Source of the DNA: Nioella ostreopsis
GTDB taxonomy: Bacteria; Pseudomonadota; Alphaproteobacteria; Rhodobacterales; Rhodobacteraceae
Assembly (NCBI RefSeq): GCF_004000255.1
Contig: NZ_RCIQ01000006.1
Coordinates: forward strand, 124,001-188,000
Direction of reading: 5' to 3'
DNA: 64,000 nucleotides
Part shown: positions 36,944 through 46,148 of the stretch, one piece after another
Layout: every line of letters begins with the position of its first letter
How positions within the stretch are numbered: the stretch's first letter is position 1
The notes under the pieces: generated by a model
Database searches by the model: none
What the model saw: only the letters and a program-made list of their open reading frames with translations
Told to the model about the DNA's origin: nothing
Position numbers and translations under genes: made by a program

Positions 36944-38383
36944 ATGAACACAGAGCGCATCAAAGCCAACCTTGTCAAAATCGTCCTGTCCGCTCTGGTC
37001 GCGGTCCTGTCCCTGACCGCCCCGGCCGGTGCTCAGACCGACAGCCTGCCGATCCAGGCGATCCGGGACCGTGTCGCGCTGCTCTATGAGGAACATGACG
37101 CGAATTACGATCTCGGCGTGTCGGAGGCGACCCTGCGGGCGGTCTTCGATCGGCGGGGCGTGACGGCGGAGGGGTATGATTACCTCTCATCCTCTTCCGG
37201 CGGGCTGTTCCAGTCCTGGTCGCATCTGCGCCCGCTCTATCGCTCTGCTGACCGCACCCTGTCGGGATGGGTGCGCGCCGTGCGTTCCGGGCGTTATACC
37301 ACGGCCGAGGCCGACGCTATCCTGCGTCCCGCGCTGGACCGGTTCGAACGGCTGCATGACCAGATCGGCGACTGGCTGGAGGCCGAGGCAGAGGCCCGCG
37401 CCGTCAGCGCCCACTTGAATGGCCTGCATCAGTGGGAGGCCGCGCGCGGGGTTCTGCCCGCGCTGGACCGGCCGGACTATGCCCTGATCGGTCGGCTGGA
37501 CATCTTCCCGCGCGAAGACGGCCCCCTCGACCCGCGTCCGGAGGCTGAGGCGCTGGCGCAGGCCGTCTCGAATGCCGCGCCTGAGGACCGCCGCCGTCTT
37601 GCGACCAGTGTCACAGCCCTGATCCGCCTGACCGATCCCGCCGCTGCCGATGCGTTGGAGGAGTTGATCGAGCTGCTGGCGGCCCGCACGGATCTGCTGC
37701 GCCAGCCGGTCTCGGCGATCCTCGATGAGGCCGAGGCGCTGCCGGATGACAGTCGCGCCCGTGCGGAGCTGCTGGCCCGCGCGCAGGACCGGTTGACCTA
37801 TCACCTGTTGCACGAGACCCGACTGGCCGCCGGGGCCGCTACCTTGGCCGGAGAGGAGGAGCAGGAGGAGGTGATCGCCGCACTTCTGGCGCAGGCCCGT
37901 CGCCTGATCCGCCTGCGCAACGATCTGATCGACCCGACCCGGCCCAACTCGCCTGCCCTGCGCTTTGTGTCCGTGCTGCATGCCAGCCTTCTGACGCTTG
38001 GTGTCAGCGAGGATGCGGTGCCGGAAGTCCGTGAGCTGCGTTTCATCATCTCGGAGGTCGGCAGCGCCGTTGCTTTGGCCGGACAACGCCCGCCGACGGC
38101 GATTTTCGCGGGCGCTTTTGGGGCCGCCTCCGGGGTGGCGGGGCAAAGCGCGGCGGGCATTTTACAGGCAGCCGATTGTCTCGAGCTGCTCAATGCGGCC
38201 ATTGCCAATGACGATCAGTCCGTCACCGGAAGCGCCGACTGCTCGCGAGAACTGGAGCGCATTTTGCAGGGGCGGGCCTTTGTTGCGGAAGCCGCACAGG
38301 GCTTTCTGGAAAGCACGGTCGCGCAGCTGCCGGTGATCGGCCCGCTGGTCTCGACCATGATCGGCTGGTTCTCGACCGAGTGA
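36944..38383 (+). CDS. Exported protein of unknown function, paralog of the 34680 gene
   Basis: A 479-residue exported protein with a signal peptide ending PAGAQ near residue 32. It is helical and rich in Ala, Leu, Glu and Arg, including an acidic GEEEQEEV patch, and ends with a hydrophobic segment (VAQLPVIGPLVSTMIGWF). The segment SGWVRAVRSGRYTTAEADAIL ... QIGDWLEAE aligns with the protein encoded at 34680. AGGAAGG precedes ATG 36944. Function is unknown; a periplasmic structural or scaffolding role is possible. Confidence 0.72.
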   Translation: MNTERIKANLVKIVLSALVAVLSLTAPAGAQTDSLPIQAIRDRVALLYEEHDANYDLGVSEATLRAVFDRRGVTAEGYDYLSSSSGGLFQSWSHLRPLYRSADRTLSGWVRAVRSGRYTTAEADAILRPALDRFERLHDQIGDWLEAEAEARAVSAHLNGLHQWEAARGVLPALDRPDYALIGRLDIFPREDGPLDPRPEAEALAQAVSNAAPEDRRRLATSVTALIRLTDPAAADALEELIELLAARTDLLRQPVSAILDEAEALPDDSRARAELLARAQDRLTYHLLHETRLAAGAATLAGEEEQEEVIAALLAQARRLIRLRNDLIDPTRPNSPALRFVSVLHASLLTLGVSEDAVPEVRELRFIISEVGSAVALAGQRPPTAIFAGAFGAASGVAGQSAAGILQAADCLELLNAAIANDDQSVTGSADCSRELERILQGRAFVAEAAQGFLESTVAQLPVIGPLVSTMIGWFSTE

Positions 38384-38475
38384 CCTCTCGTCACCGCACC
38401 CGGCCCCTGCTATAGCCTGTGGACAAGTGCGGCCGGCAGAGCCGCGGGGACCAGATGGCAAAAGGAGGCAGGGCG

Positions 38476-39618
38476 ATGGCAGCACCCTATGCCTGCAGAC
38501 CGGATCACAGCCGGGGCCGGCTTTACCGGGAAGACGAGAGCGCCTTCCGCTCGCCCTTCCAGCGTGACCGCGATCGGATCATCCATGCGGGTGCGTTCCG
38601 CAGGCTCAAGCACAAGACACAGGTCTTCGTGGAACATGAGGGCGATCATTTCCGCACCCGGCTGACCCATTCCATCGAGGTGGCGCAGGTGGCGCGCACC
38701 ATTGCCCGGGCGCTTGGCCTGAACGAAGACCTGACCGAGGCGGTGGCGCTGGCCCATGATCTGGGCCACACGCCCTTTGGCCATACCGGCGAAGATGCGC
38801 TGAACGCGCTGATGGCCCCCCATGGCGGGTTCGATCACAACGCGCAGGCGCTGAAGATCGTGACAACGCTGGAACGCAACTATGCGGGCTTCGACGGGCT
38901 GAACCTGACCTGGGAAACGCTGGAAGGGATTGCCAAGCACAATGGCCCGGTGCCCGCGCCACTGCCCTTCGCCCTGGCCGAGTACAACGCCCGCCACGAT
39001 CTGGAGCTTGAAACCCATGCCAGCGGCGAGGCGCAGGTTGCTGCCGTCTCGGACGACGTGGCCTATAACAACCATGACCTGGCCGACGGGCTGCGGGCAG
39101 GGCTGTTCACCGATGCAGAGGCGGCGGAGCTGCCCATTGTGGGCGCGGCCTATGCGGAGGTCGATCGCGCCTGGCCGGGGCTGGAGAGGAAACGCCGCCG
39201 GGCCGAAGCCTTGCGCCGGGTTTTCGGTGTGATGGTGGGCGACGTGATCGACACCTCTCGCGCACGGCTGGCAGAAACGGCCCCGCAGAGCGTTGAAGAG
39301 CTGCGGGGGGCAGGGCGGCCCATGGTGAGGTTCTCGGACGGGTTGTTTACCGATCTGAAGGAAATCCGGGCCTTCCTGTTTTCCCGCATGTATCGCGCGC
39401 CGTCCGTGGTCGAGATGCGCCGGCAGGTGACGAAGGTGGTGGAAGAGCTTTTCCCCCTCTACATGGCGCGGCCCGACCTGTTGCCCGAGGAATGGCAGAG
39501 CGATGTGACGCAGGCGGCGGATGAAACCGCCCGCGCCCGGCTGGTGGCCGACTATATCGCAGGGATGACCGACCGCTTTGCCCTGCAGCAACACGCGGCC
39601 CTGTCAGGAAATGCGTGA
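38476..39618 (+). CDS. dgt: dGTPase-like triphosphohydrolase
   Basis: A 380-residue HD-domain deoxynucleotide triphosphohydrolase (type 2 Dgt-like). Metal ligands are in THSIEV and the AHDLGHTPFGHTGED motif. The PYACRPDHSRGRLYREDESAFRSPFQRDRDRIIHAGAFRRL N-terminus and AAVSDDVAYNNHDLADGL are family signatures. It removes triphosphate from dNTPs and helps control nucleotide pools. ATG 38476 is preferred because AGGAGG lies 7 bases upstream; an ATG at 38455 is also in frame. Confidence 0.9.
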   Translation: MAAPYACRPDHSRGRLYREDESAFRSPFQRDRDRIIHAGAFRRLKHKTQVFVEHEGDHFRTRLTHSIEVAQVARTIARALGLNEDLTEAVALAHDLGHTPFGHTGEDALNALMAPHGGFDHNAQALKIVTTLERNYAGFDGLNLTWETLEGIAKHNGPVPAPLPFALAEYNARHDLELETHASGEAQVAAVSDDVAYNNHDLADGLRAGLFTDAEAAELPIVGAAYAEVDRAWPGLERKRRRAEALRRVFGVMVGDVIDTSRARLAETAPQSVEELRGAGRPMVRFSDGLFTDLKEIRAFLFSRMYRAPSVVEMRRQVTKVVEELFPLYMARPDLLPEEWQSDVTQAADETARARLVADYIAGMTDRFALQQHAALSGNA

Positions 39619-39676
39619 CTGACGGGGGCAGGCGTGCTCTGCTTTCATCTCAGATGTGATCCGAAGGGAGCTTGGA

Positions 39677-40072
39677 ATGATACGGATGATTGGGTCGGCC
39701 TGCCTGGTGTCACTGGCGGCCACCGCCGCCCTGGCCCAGAACCTGCCCGCAGGTCGCTATGAACTGAACGCCTGCAGCGGCAATCCCTATAGCGATGGCG
39801 TCATGGAACTGAACGGATCCGAGATCCTGTTCTATGAAAGCGCCTGCACGGTGTCGAACCCCGAAGCAGTGCGCGGCATGACAGGGGCGTGGCTTTATGA
39901 TGCGCAATGTTCGGGCGAGGGGGAAACCTGGGCGGCGCGCTACATGATCATGCCGGGATGGGACAATGACGTGGTCTTCGTGCAGGAGCATTGGGCCGGG
40001 ATCTATGCCTATTGCGGGCCGGTGACGCCTGTTGCGCCTGCGCCAGCGGTTCCGGGCGGGTCCTCGAAATAA
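39677..40072 (+). CDS. Small exported cysteine-containing protein
   Basis: A 131-residue protein with a Sec signal peptide (CLVSLAATAALAQ) and four cysteines in the mature part (NACSG, ESACTV, DAQCSG, YAYCGP), which could form two disulfides. It ends with a short proline/alanine tail. No family is recognised. AAGGGAG precedes ATG 39677. It sits alone between dgt and argS. Confidence 0.7.
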   Translation: MIRMIGSACLVSLAATAALAQNLPAGRYELNACSGNPYSDGVMELNGSEILFYESACTVSNPEAVRGMTGAWLYDAQCSGEGETWAARYMIMPGWDNDVVFVQEHWAGIYAYCGPVTPVAPAPAVPGGSSK

Positions 40073-40105
40073 GGCGATTTCGCCGCCTGTGGCGTCGACC
40101 CGCGA

Positions 40106-40153
40106 ACGGCCCGGCTCGACCCCCGCTTGCGCGGGGGCACTCGCCCGGGCCGT
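40106..40153. repeat. Long GC-rich composite hairpin
   Basis: ACGGCCCGG (40106-40114) pairs with CCGGGCCGT (40145-40153), enclosing a second stem CCCCCGC (40120-40126) and GCGGGGG (40131-40137). It lies downstream of the exported-protein gene and directly before a REP-like element. Likely roles are transcription termination or a chromosomal repeat. Confidence 0.65.
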
Positions 40154-40196
40154 GTTGCCACGGGACATCCTTGACGGTTGGTGGCAGGACGGCGGC

Positions 40197-40262
40197 GGGG
40201 CAGGGGGCTCTGCCCCCGTCGCTTCGCGACTCCCCCGAGGTATTTCAGCCAAGATGAAAGGA
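40197..40262. repeat. REP-like palindromic element, copy 2
   Basis: In the opposite orientation to the copy at 19387-19450, this contains GGGGGC-TCT-GCCCCC, GTCGC-TTC-GCGAC and CCCCCGAGGTATTTC. It lies in the 263-base gap before argS. Confidence 0.7.
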
Positions 40263-40335
40263 CAGGGCGGCTCGGTGATTGACCTCTCGCGCTTGCGTGA
40301 TAAACCCGCGCTCAACCAGACAGGATCCGTAAGAC

Positions 40336-42066
40336 ATGACCCTTTTCGCCGATATCCGCGCGCTTGTGATCGAGAGCCTCGAGGCGCTGACCTCTGACGG
40401 GGCGCTGCCCGCCGGGCTGGATATGAAGAACGTCGCCGTGGAACCTCCGCGCGATGCGGCGCATGGCGATATGGCCACCAATGCAGCCATGGTGCTGGCC
40501 AAGCCTGCGGGCCTGAAGCCGCGCGATATCGCGGAGGCCTTGGCGGGCAAGCTGGCAAGCGATCCGCGCATCGAGACCGCGGAGGTCGCAGGCCCCGGTT
40601 TTCTGAACCTGCGCCTGTCGGAGGCCACCTGGCGGGGCGTGATCGCGAGCGTTCTGGCGGCGGGTGACGACTATGGCCGCTCTGCCATGGGGCAGGGGCA
40701 GAAGGTCAACGTGGAATATGTCTCCGCCAACCCGACCGGGCCGCTGCATGTGGGCCATACGCGGGGCGCGGTCTTTGGCGATGCGCTGGCGAGCCTGCTG
40801 GATTTCGCAGGCCACGAGGTGACGCGCGAATACTATATCAACGATGGCGGCGCGCAGGTCGATGTGCTGGCACGCTCCGTCTATCTGCGCTACCTGGAGG
40901 CCCATGGGCAGGAGGTGGCGTTCGAGGATGGCACCTATCCGGGCGACTACCTGATCGAGGTGGGCGAGGCGCTGAAGGACAAGGCGGGGGACGCCTATGT
41001 CGGCAAACCCGAGGCCGAGTGGCTGGTTCCGGTGCGCGACTATGCCACCGATGCGATGATGGAGCTGATCCGCGCCGATCTGCTGCAGCTTGGCGTCAAG
41101 ATGGACGTGTTCTATTCCGAAAAGTCGCTTTACGGCACCGGGCGGATCGAGGCAGCCATCGAGGATCTGAAGGCCAAGGGCCTGATCTACAAGGGCGTGC
41201 TGGAGCCCCCCAAGGGCAAGACCCCCGAGGATTGGGAGCCGCGCGAGCAGACCCTGTTCAAGTCGACCGATTATGGCGATGACGTCGACCGCCCGATCAT
41301 GAAATCGGATGGCGCCTGGACCTATTTCGCCCCCGATATCGCCTATCACTATGACAAGGTGCAACGCGGCTTCGATGCGCTCATCGACGTGTTCGGAGCT
41401 GACCATGGCGGCTATGTCAAGCGGATGAAGGCGGCTGTGTCTGCCCTGTCGGCAGGCCGGGTGCCGCTGGATATCAAGCTGACGCAGCTGGTGAAGCTCT
41501 ACCAGAACGGCCAGCCCTTCAAGATGTCGAAGCGGGCGGGCACTTTCGTGACCCTGCGCGATGTGGTGGACCTGGTGGGCGCGGATGTGACGCGCTTCGT
41601 CATGCTGACCCGCAAGAACGATGCGCCCCTGGATTTCGACCTGGACAAAGTGCGCGAGCAGTCCAAGGACAACCCGGTCTTCTACGTGCAATACGCCCAT
41701 GCGCGGATCTGTTCGGTGCAGCGCAAGGCGGCTGAGGCGGGGATCGCGGCGGATGCGTCCGAGCTCTCTGCCATCGCCCATCCGGCGGAGTTTGCGCTGG
41801 CCGCGAAGCTGGCGGAATGGCCGCGTCTGGTCGAGATCGCCGCCACCAGTCACGAGCCGCACCGGGTGGCCTTCTACCTCTATGATCTGGCCAGCGAATT
41901 CCACGGGCTGTGGAACAAGGGCAATGCAGAGCCCGCCCTGCGCTTCCTGCAGGAAGACGACCCTGTTGCATCGAAAGCAAAACTTGCCCTCATCGGTGCC
42001 GTTCAGGTTGTTATTTCCAACGGTCTTGGTATCTTGGGCGTGACACCGGTCGAAGAAATGCGCTGA
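40336..42066 (+). CDS. argS: Arginyl-tRNA synthetase
   Basis: A 576-residue class I aminoacyl-tRNA synthetase. The N-terminal Add-1 domain ([23 protein letters not shown]) is followed by the HIGH-type motif in [20 protein letters not shown] near residue 135, [13 protein letters not shown], the KMSKS-type motif [12 protein letters not shown] near residue 397, and an all-helical anticodon domain ([20 protein letters not shown]). The length is normal. A SPOR-domain gene follows, the usual arrangement in Rhodobacteraceae. Confidence 0.95.
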   Translation: MTLFADIRALVIESLEALTSDGALPAGLDMKNVAVEPPRDAAHGDMATNAAMVLAKPAGLKPRDIAEALAGKLASDPRIETAEVAGPGFLNLRLSEATWRGVIASVLAAGDDYGRSAMGQGQKVNVEYVSANPTGPLHVGHTRGAVFGDALASLLDFAGHEVTREYYINDGGAQVDVLARSVYLRYLEAHGQEVAFEDGTYPGDYLIEVGEALKDKAGDAYVGKPEAEWLVPVRDYATDAMMELIRADLLQLGVKMDVFYSEKSLYGTGRIEAAIEDLKAKGLIYKGVLEPPKGKTPEDWEPREQTLFKSTDYGDDVDRPIMKSDGAWTYFAPDIAYHYDKVQRGFDALIDVFGADHGGYVKRMKAAVSALSAGRVPLDIKLTQLVKLYQNGQPFKMSKRAGTFVTLRDVVDLVGADVTRFVMLTRKNDAPLDFDLDKVREQSKDNPVFYVQYAHARICSVQRKAAEAGIAADASELSAIAHPAEFALAAKLAEWPRLVEIAATSHEPHRVAFYLYDLASEFHGLWNKGNAEPALRFLQEDDPVASKAKLALIGAVQVVISNGLGILGVTPVEEMR

Positions 42067-42071
42067 GGGCA

Positions 42072-42090
42072 GCCCCGAACATAACGGGGC
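42072..42090 (+). terminator. Short hairpin after argS
   Basis: GCCCCG (42072-42077) pairs with CGGGGC (42085-42090) with a 7-base loop. No T-run follows directly, so termination may be partial and the SPOR gene may be cotranscribed. Confidence 0.45.
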
Positions 42091-42190
42091 GTCTATCCAA
42101 AAAAGCGATGACCGGGGATCGAGCAGGCTATGAAATACCCGGTGTGCCGCATCATTTGCGGACTGCCCATGCCGGGAAGCGAGGGCAGGC

Positions 42191-43159
42191 ATGGCAGATA
42201 TTGAGTATTATGACGAACCCGCGTCCCGGTATGACACCGAGGGCGCAACCGCCGCGTCGGGCATGTCCATCATCGTAAACTGGATCGGCGCCCTGATGTC
42301 GGTCGCGCTGATCGTCGGGCTGGCGATCTGGGCCTGGCAGTTGACCGTGCGCGATGTCTCCGGCGTGCCGGTGATCCGGGCGCTGGAAGGGCCGATGCGG
42401 GTGGCCCCGGAAAACCCCGGCGGCACTGTGGCGGACCATCAGGGGCTGGCGGTGAACCGCATCACCGAAGGGGCGGAGGCCGCGCCGGCCGCAGACCGGA
42501 TCGTACTGGCCCCGGCGCCGCTGGATATCGAAGAGATCGACCTGAGCTCTGCCAGCCTACCGGCAGACAGCACCGCGCCTGCGGACGCCGCGGGCGAGGA
42601 AACGCTGGCTCTGATCGATCGACTGCTGGAAGAAGCCACGCCGCTGGAGCCGCTGGAACCGGCCGCCGAAGCCGAAGCCGTCGCCGCTGGCAACCCTGTG
42701 GATGCTGCGGTGGCCGAAGCGCTTGCCGCGGCTCCGCGCCCGCTGATCGACGTGATCCCGGCCACCATTCCCGGCGTCAGCCGGTCCCTGCGCCCGCTGA
42801 GCCGCCCGGAAGAGGTCGTGCTGGTGGCGTCGCTGAGCCCGGCTGCCCCGGCCGCCGCGCAACCGGCGGCCGCATCGGTGGCCGAGCTTGACCCGGAAGG
42901 GCTGGCCACGGGCACCCGTCTGGTGCAGCTCGGGGCCTTTGACGACGCCGAAACCGCGCGCGAGGAATGGGTGCGGCTGGCGCGGCTTTACCCGGATTTC
43001 TTCCGCGACAAGGACCGGGTGGTGCAGCGGGCCGTGTCGGGCGGGCGGGCCTTCTTCCGTCTGCGGGCGCATGGGTTCGATGACCTCTCGGATGCCCGCC
43101 GCTTCTGCACGGCGCTGAATGCGCAGGGGGCGCCCTGTATCCCCGTCACCGTGCGTTGA
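42191..43159 (+). CDS. SPOR-domain inner-membrane protein
   Basis: A 322-residue bitopic protein with a cytoplasmic N-terminus of about 25 residues and one membrane helix (SIIVNWIGALMSVALIVGLAIWAW). A long acidic, alanine/proline-rich periplasmic linker follows. The C-terminal SPOR domain (TRLVQLGAFDDAETAREEWVRLARLYPDF ... FFRLRAHGFDDLSDARRFCTAL) binds denuded septal glycan. A role in cell division or wall remodelling fits with nagZ directly downstream, 6 bases away. Confidence 0.85.
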   Translation: MADIEYYDEPASRYDTEGATAASGMSIIVNWIGALMSVALIVGLAIWAWQLTVRDVSGVPVIRALEGPMRVAPENPGGTVADHQGLAVNRITEGAEAAPAADRIVLAPAPLDIEEIDLSSASLPADSTAPADAAGEETLALIDRLLEEATPLEPLEPAAEAEAVAAGNPVDAAVAEALAAAPRPLIDVIPATIPGVSRSLRPLSRPEEVVLVASLSPAAPAAAQPAAASVAELDPEGLATGTRLVQLGAFDDAETAREEWVRLARLYPDFFRDKDRVVQRAVSGGRAFFRLRAHGFDDLSDARRFCTALNAQGAPCIPVTVR

Positions 43160-43165
43160 TCGTCC

Positions 43166-44167
43166 GTGCACGCCGCCAGAAGCGCCACGATCCTCGGGTG
43201 CCTCGGCCCGCAACTCACGCGTGCGGAGGCGGCGTTTTTTGCGGAAGTGGCCCCGGTGGGGTTCATCCTCTTTGCCCGTAACGTGGAAACGCCGGATCAG
43301 GTGCGGCGGCTGACCGGTGATCTGCGAGACGCCGTGGGTTGGCAGGCCCCCATTTTCGTGGATCAGGAAGGCGGCCGGGTGCAGCGCCTGCGCGCGCCGC
43401 ATTGGCGCGAATGGCTGCCGCCCTTGGACCAGGTGGCAAAGGCGGGGCCTGAAGGGGCCGCGCGCTCCATGTATCTGCGCAGCTATCTTATCGGGCGCGA
43501 ACATCTGGCGATCGGCATCGACGGCAATTGCGCGCCTTGTGCCGATATTGCCCGGGCCAATACTCACCCGTTCCTGCGCAATCGCTGCTATGGGGAAGAT
43601 ATTGAAACCGTTGTGAAAATCTCGCGTGCCGTAGCCGAGGGGGTGTCGGATGCCGGGGTGTTTCCGGTGATGAAGCACATGCCCGGCCATGGGCTCGGAA
43701 CGCTCGACAGCCATCATGACCTGCCGCATGTGACAGCGTCGCGCGATGAGCTCGAACAGACGGATTTCGCCGCCTTCCGGGCGTTGCGCGATCTGCATTG
43801 GGGGATGAGCGCGCATCTGGTCTTTGAACGGATCGACCCCGATGCCCCCGCAACGCTCAGCCCCGCCATGATCCGGCTGATCCGCGAGGAGATCGGATTT
43901 GACGGGCTGCTGATGACCGACGATCTGTCGATGAATGCGCTGCCGGGCAGTTTGACGGACCGGGCGGCGCGGGCAAGGGCGGCGGGCTGTGATGTGGTTT
44001 TGCATTGCAACGGCAAGCCGGACGAGATGGAAGCCGTCGTCACCGCTGCCGGGGGGCTGGACGAAGCCGCTTCGAAGCGGCTTTCCCGCGCCCTTGGCAG
44101 CCGCAGGCGCACCATGTCGATTTCCGAGCGGGAGGCCCTGTCGGAGCTTGAAGCGCTGCTGAAATAG
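43166..44167 (+). CDS. nagZ: Beta-N-acetylhexosaminidase NagZ
   Basis: A 333-residue glycoside hydrolase family 3 enzyme that removes GlcNAc from muropeptide breakdown products in cell-wall recycling. Motifs are FVDQEGGRVQRLRAP, the NCAPCADIARANTHPFLRNRCYG segment, KHMPGHGLGTLDSHHDLP with the catalytic histidine/aspartate loop, and FDGLLMTDDLSMNAL containing the nucleophile aspartate. No signal peptide is present, consistent with cytoplasmic NagZ. Translation starts at GTG 43166. Confidence 0.9.
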   Translation: MHAARSATILGCLGPQLTRAEAAFFAEVAPVGFILFARNVETPDQVRRLTGDLRDAVGWQAPIFVDQEGGRVQRLRAPHWREWLPPLDQVAKAGPEGAARSMYLRSYLIGREHLAIGIDGNCAPCADIARANTHPFLRNRCYGEDIETVVKISRAVAEGVSDAGVFPVMKHMPGHGLGTLDSHHDLPHVTASRDELEQTDFAAFRALRDLHWGMSAHLVFERIDPDAPATLSPAMIRLIREEIGFDGLLMTDDLSMNALPGSLTDRAARARAAGCDVVLHCNGKPDEMEAVVTAAGGLDEAASKRLSRALGSRRRTMSISEREALSELEALLK

Positions 44168-44199
44168 ACATGCAGAATCGCCGCGCGCGCTGCCCGAAA

Positions 44200-44219
44200 A
44201 CGCGATTTCGAAATCGCGT
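44200..44219. repeat. Perfect 20-bp palindrome
   Basis: ACGCGATTTCGAAATCGCGT is fully self-complementary, in the 129-base gap between nagZ and scpA. It could be a terminator-type hairpin or a binding site. It is not associated with a T-run. Confidence 0.6.
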
Positions 44220-44296
44220 CCCCCCGCGCGACCGCCGATCTTGACATTCCCCTGCCAGGACCGGACCTTGTCCCCCTTCACCTTGGACCCGCCCCG

Positions 44297-45100
44297 ATGT
44301 CAGACAGCACAGATCGCCAGCCAGAGGACCTTTGGGAAACCGTCGCCGAACGGCGCGCGGCGGAGGCTCTGATCGTCGACGTGGACGGGTTCGAAGGCCC
44401 GCTCGACGTGCTCTTGACGCTGAGCCGCACCCAGAAGGTGGATCTGCGCAAGATCTCGGTCCTGAAACTGGCCGAGCAATATCTGGCCTTCGTCGAAAAG
44501 GCCCGGTCCCTGCGCATTGAACTGGCGGCCGACTACCTCGTGATGGCGGCCTGGCTGGCCTTCCTCAAGTCCCGCCTGCTGCTGCCGCCCGACCCCACCG
44601 AGGAGGGCCCGACCGGCGAGGAACTGGCCGCGCATCTGGCCTTCCAGCTGGAACGCCTGCAAGCCATGCGCGACCGGGCCGCGCGGATCATGGCGCGCGA
44701 TCAGCTTGGCAAGGACCGCTTCGTGCGCGGCCTGCCCGAGCGGGTGGAAACCGCCCGCAAGACGACCTTCACCGCCTCGCTGCTGGACCTGATGCAGGCC
44801 TATGCCCGCACCCGCACCCGCGATGATTTCCGCCCCTTCGTGCTGGACCGCGAGTCCATCTTCACCATGGAAGCGGCACTGGACCGCATGCGCGGCATGA
44901 TTGGCTTTTCCGGGGACTGGGTCGATATCTCCACCTTCATTCCCGATGGCTGGCGGCGCGACCCGATGAAACGCCGCTCTGCCACCGCCTCGACCTTCGC
45001 CGCCTCGCTGGAACTGGTGAAGGCCGGCAAGGCCACCCTGCGCCAGACCGAGACATTCGCGCCGATCCACCTGAAAGCAAGAGGCCCCGATGACCGCTGA
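44297..45100 (+). CDS. scpA: Segregation and condensation protein A
   Basis: A 267-residue kleisin that joins Smc and ScpB in the bacterial condensin complex. The N-terminal motif VDVDGFEGPLDVLLTLSRTQKVDLRKISVLKLAEQYL is diagnostic and is followed by AADYLVMAAWLAFLKSRLLLP. The C-terminal winged-helix part binds the Smc head. It overlaps scpB by 11 bases, so the two subunits are co-translated. Confidence 0.93.
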   Translation: MSDSTDRQPEDLWETVAERRAAEALIVDVDGFEGPLDVLLTLSRTQKVDLRKISVLKLAEQYLAFVEKARSLRIELAADYLVMAAWLAFLKSRLLLPPDPTEEGPTGEELAAHLAFQLERLQAMRDRAARIMARDQLGKDRFVRGLPERVETARKTTFTASLLDLMQAYARTRTRDDFRPFVLDRESIFTMEAALDRMRGMIGFSGDWVDISTFIPDGWRRDPMKRRSATASTFAASLELVKAGKATLRQTETFAPIHLKARGPDDR

Positions 45101-45782
45101 GGACCCGGATATCGAGCGGGACATCCCGATTGAAGAGGAACAGGAAGAAAGTCTCTTCCAGGCGCCGCCGCTCGCGGAACAGGAACGCATGGTCGAGGCG
45201 ATGCTTTTTGCCTCCGCCGAACCGCTGACCACCCGCGCCATGCAGGACCGGATGCCTCATGGCTGCGACGCGGCAGAGGCCATGGTTCTGCTGCGCCGCC
45301 GCTATCAGGGCAGGGGGGTCAACGTGGCCCGCGTGGGCGATGCCTGGGCCATTCGCACCGCGCCCGACCTGTCGTTCCTGATGAATCGCGAGACGGTGGA
45401 AACCCGCAAGCTCAGCCGGGCGGCCATCGAAACGCTGGCCATCATCGCCTATCACCAGCCCTGCACCCGCGCCGAGATCGAAGAGATCCGGGGCGTGTCT
45501 GTCAGCCGGGGCACCATCGACCAGTTGATCGAGATGGAATGGATCCGCTTTGGCCGCCGCAAGATGACGCCGGGCCGGCCCGTGACCTATGTGGTGACGC
45601 CGCAATTCCTCGACCATTTCGGGCTGGAAACCACCCGTGATCTGCCCGGGCTGAAGGAGCTGCGCGAAGCGGGCCTGCTGGACAACCGCCCGCCGCCAGG
45701 CATGTTCCCCGGCCCCGATGACGACGGAGAAGACGATGCGCTGGACCCAGGACCGGGGCAGGAGGACATGTTCGGACCCTGA
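45090..45782 (+). CDS. scpB: Segregation and condensation protein B
   Basis: A 230-residue condensin subunit with two winged-helix domains. The characteristic segments are MVEAMLFASAEPLTTRAMQDRM and LSRAAIETLAIIAYHQPCTRAEIEEIRGVSVSRGTIDQLIE, with PGRPVTYVVTPQFLDHFGL and the LPGLKELREAGLLD C-terminus. It starts inside the scpA 3' end. The acidic tail (DDDGEDDALDPGPGQED) is common in this group. Confidence 0.93.
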   Translation: MTAEDPDIERDIPIEEEQEESLFQAPPLAEQERMVEAMLFASAEPLTTRAMQDRMPHGCDAAEAMVLLRRRYQGRGVNVARVGDAWAIRTAPDLSFLMNRETVETRKLSRAAIETLAIIAYHQPCTRAEIEEIRGVSVSRGTIDQLIEMEWIRFGRRKMTPGRPVTYVVTPQFLDHFGLETTRDLPGLKELREAGLLDNRPPPGMFPGPDDDGEDDALDPGPGQEDMFGP

Positions 45783-45855
45783 ACGTCCGGGTTGCCCCAA
45801 TTCTGCCACGGAATCGTGCCAAGCTGGACAAAACAACCAGATTCGAGGCAGACCC

Positions 45856-46053
45856 ATGGACCGTATCATCAACATGATCCTCAACCGCCTGTTGCGGCGC
45901 GTGATCAATCGCGGCGTCGATGCCGGGGTGAATGCCGCCTTCGGCAACCGCGAAGACGACCAGATGACCCCCGATCAGCGACAGGCTATCCAGCGCAATA
46001 CGCAGCGCGCGCGTCAGGCGACCCGCCTGGCCAGCCGGATGACCCGTCTCTGA
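45856..46053 (+). CDS. Small basic protein, 65 residues
   Basis: A short protein with an N-terminal amphipathic basic stretch (IINMILNRLLRRVINRGVDAGVNAAFG) and a Gln/Arg-rich helical remainder (QRQAIQRNTQRARQATRLASRM). No signal peptide or known domain is seen. Similar small basic proteins are common beside scpAB in this family, but the function is unknown. A longer frame opens at 45718 inside scpB; ATG 45856 is preferred since it begins after the scpB stop. Confidence 0.6.
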   Translation: MDRIINMILNRLLRRVINRGVDAGVNAAFGNREDDQMTPDQRQAIQRNTQRARQATRLASRMTRL

Positions 46054-46148
46054 CCTATTTCAATCGTTTATTCGGTGCATTGGTGCTGGCGCCCTCGGGC
46101 GCTGCGTGCCATTGTGCCGCCGCGCCTTTCTAACAGGAGAGATCCCTT

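Noticed and set aside
40312-42192. A 626-codon minus-strand frame opposite argS
   Set aside because: argS with intact HIGH and KMSKS motifs is on the plus strand; the antisense product has no family features.
42557-44281. A 574-codon minus-strand frame opposite the SPOR and nagZ genes
   Set aside because: It is a shadow of two well-supported genes and has no ribosome-binding site.
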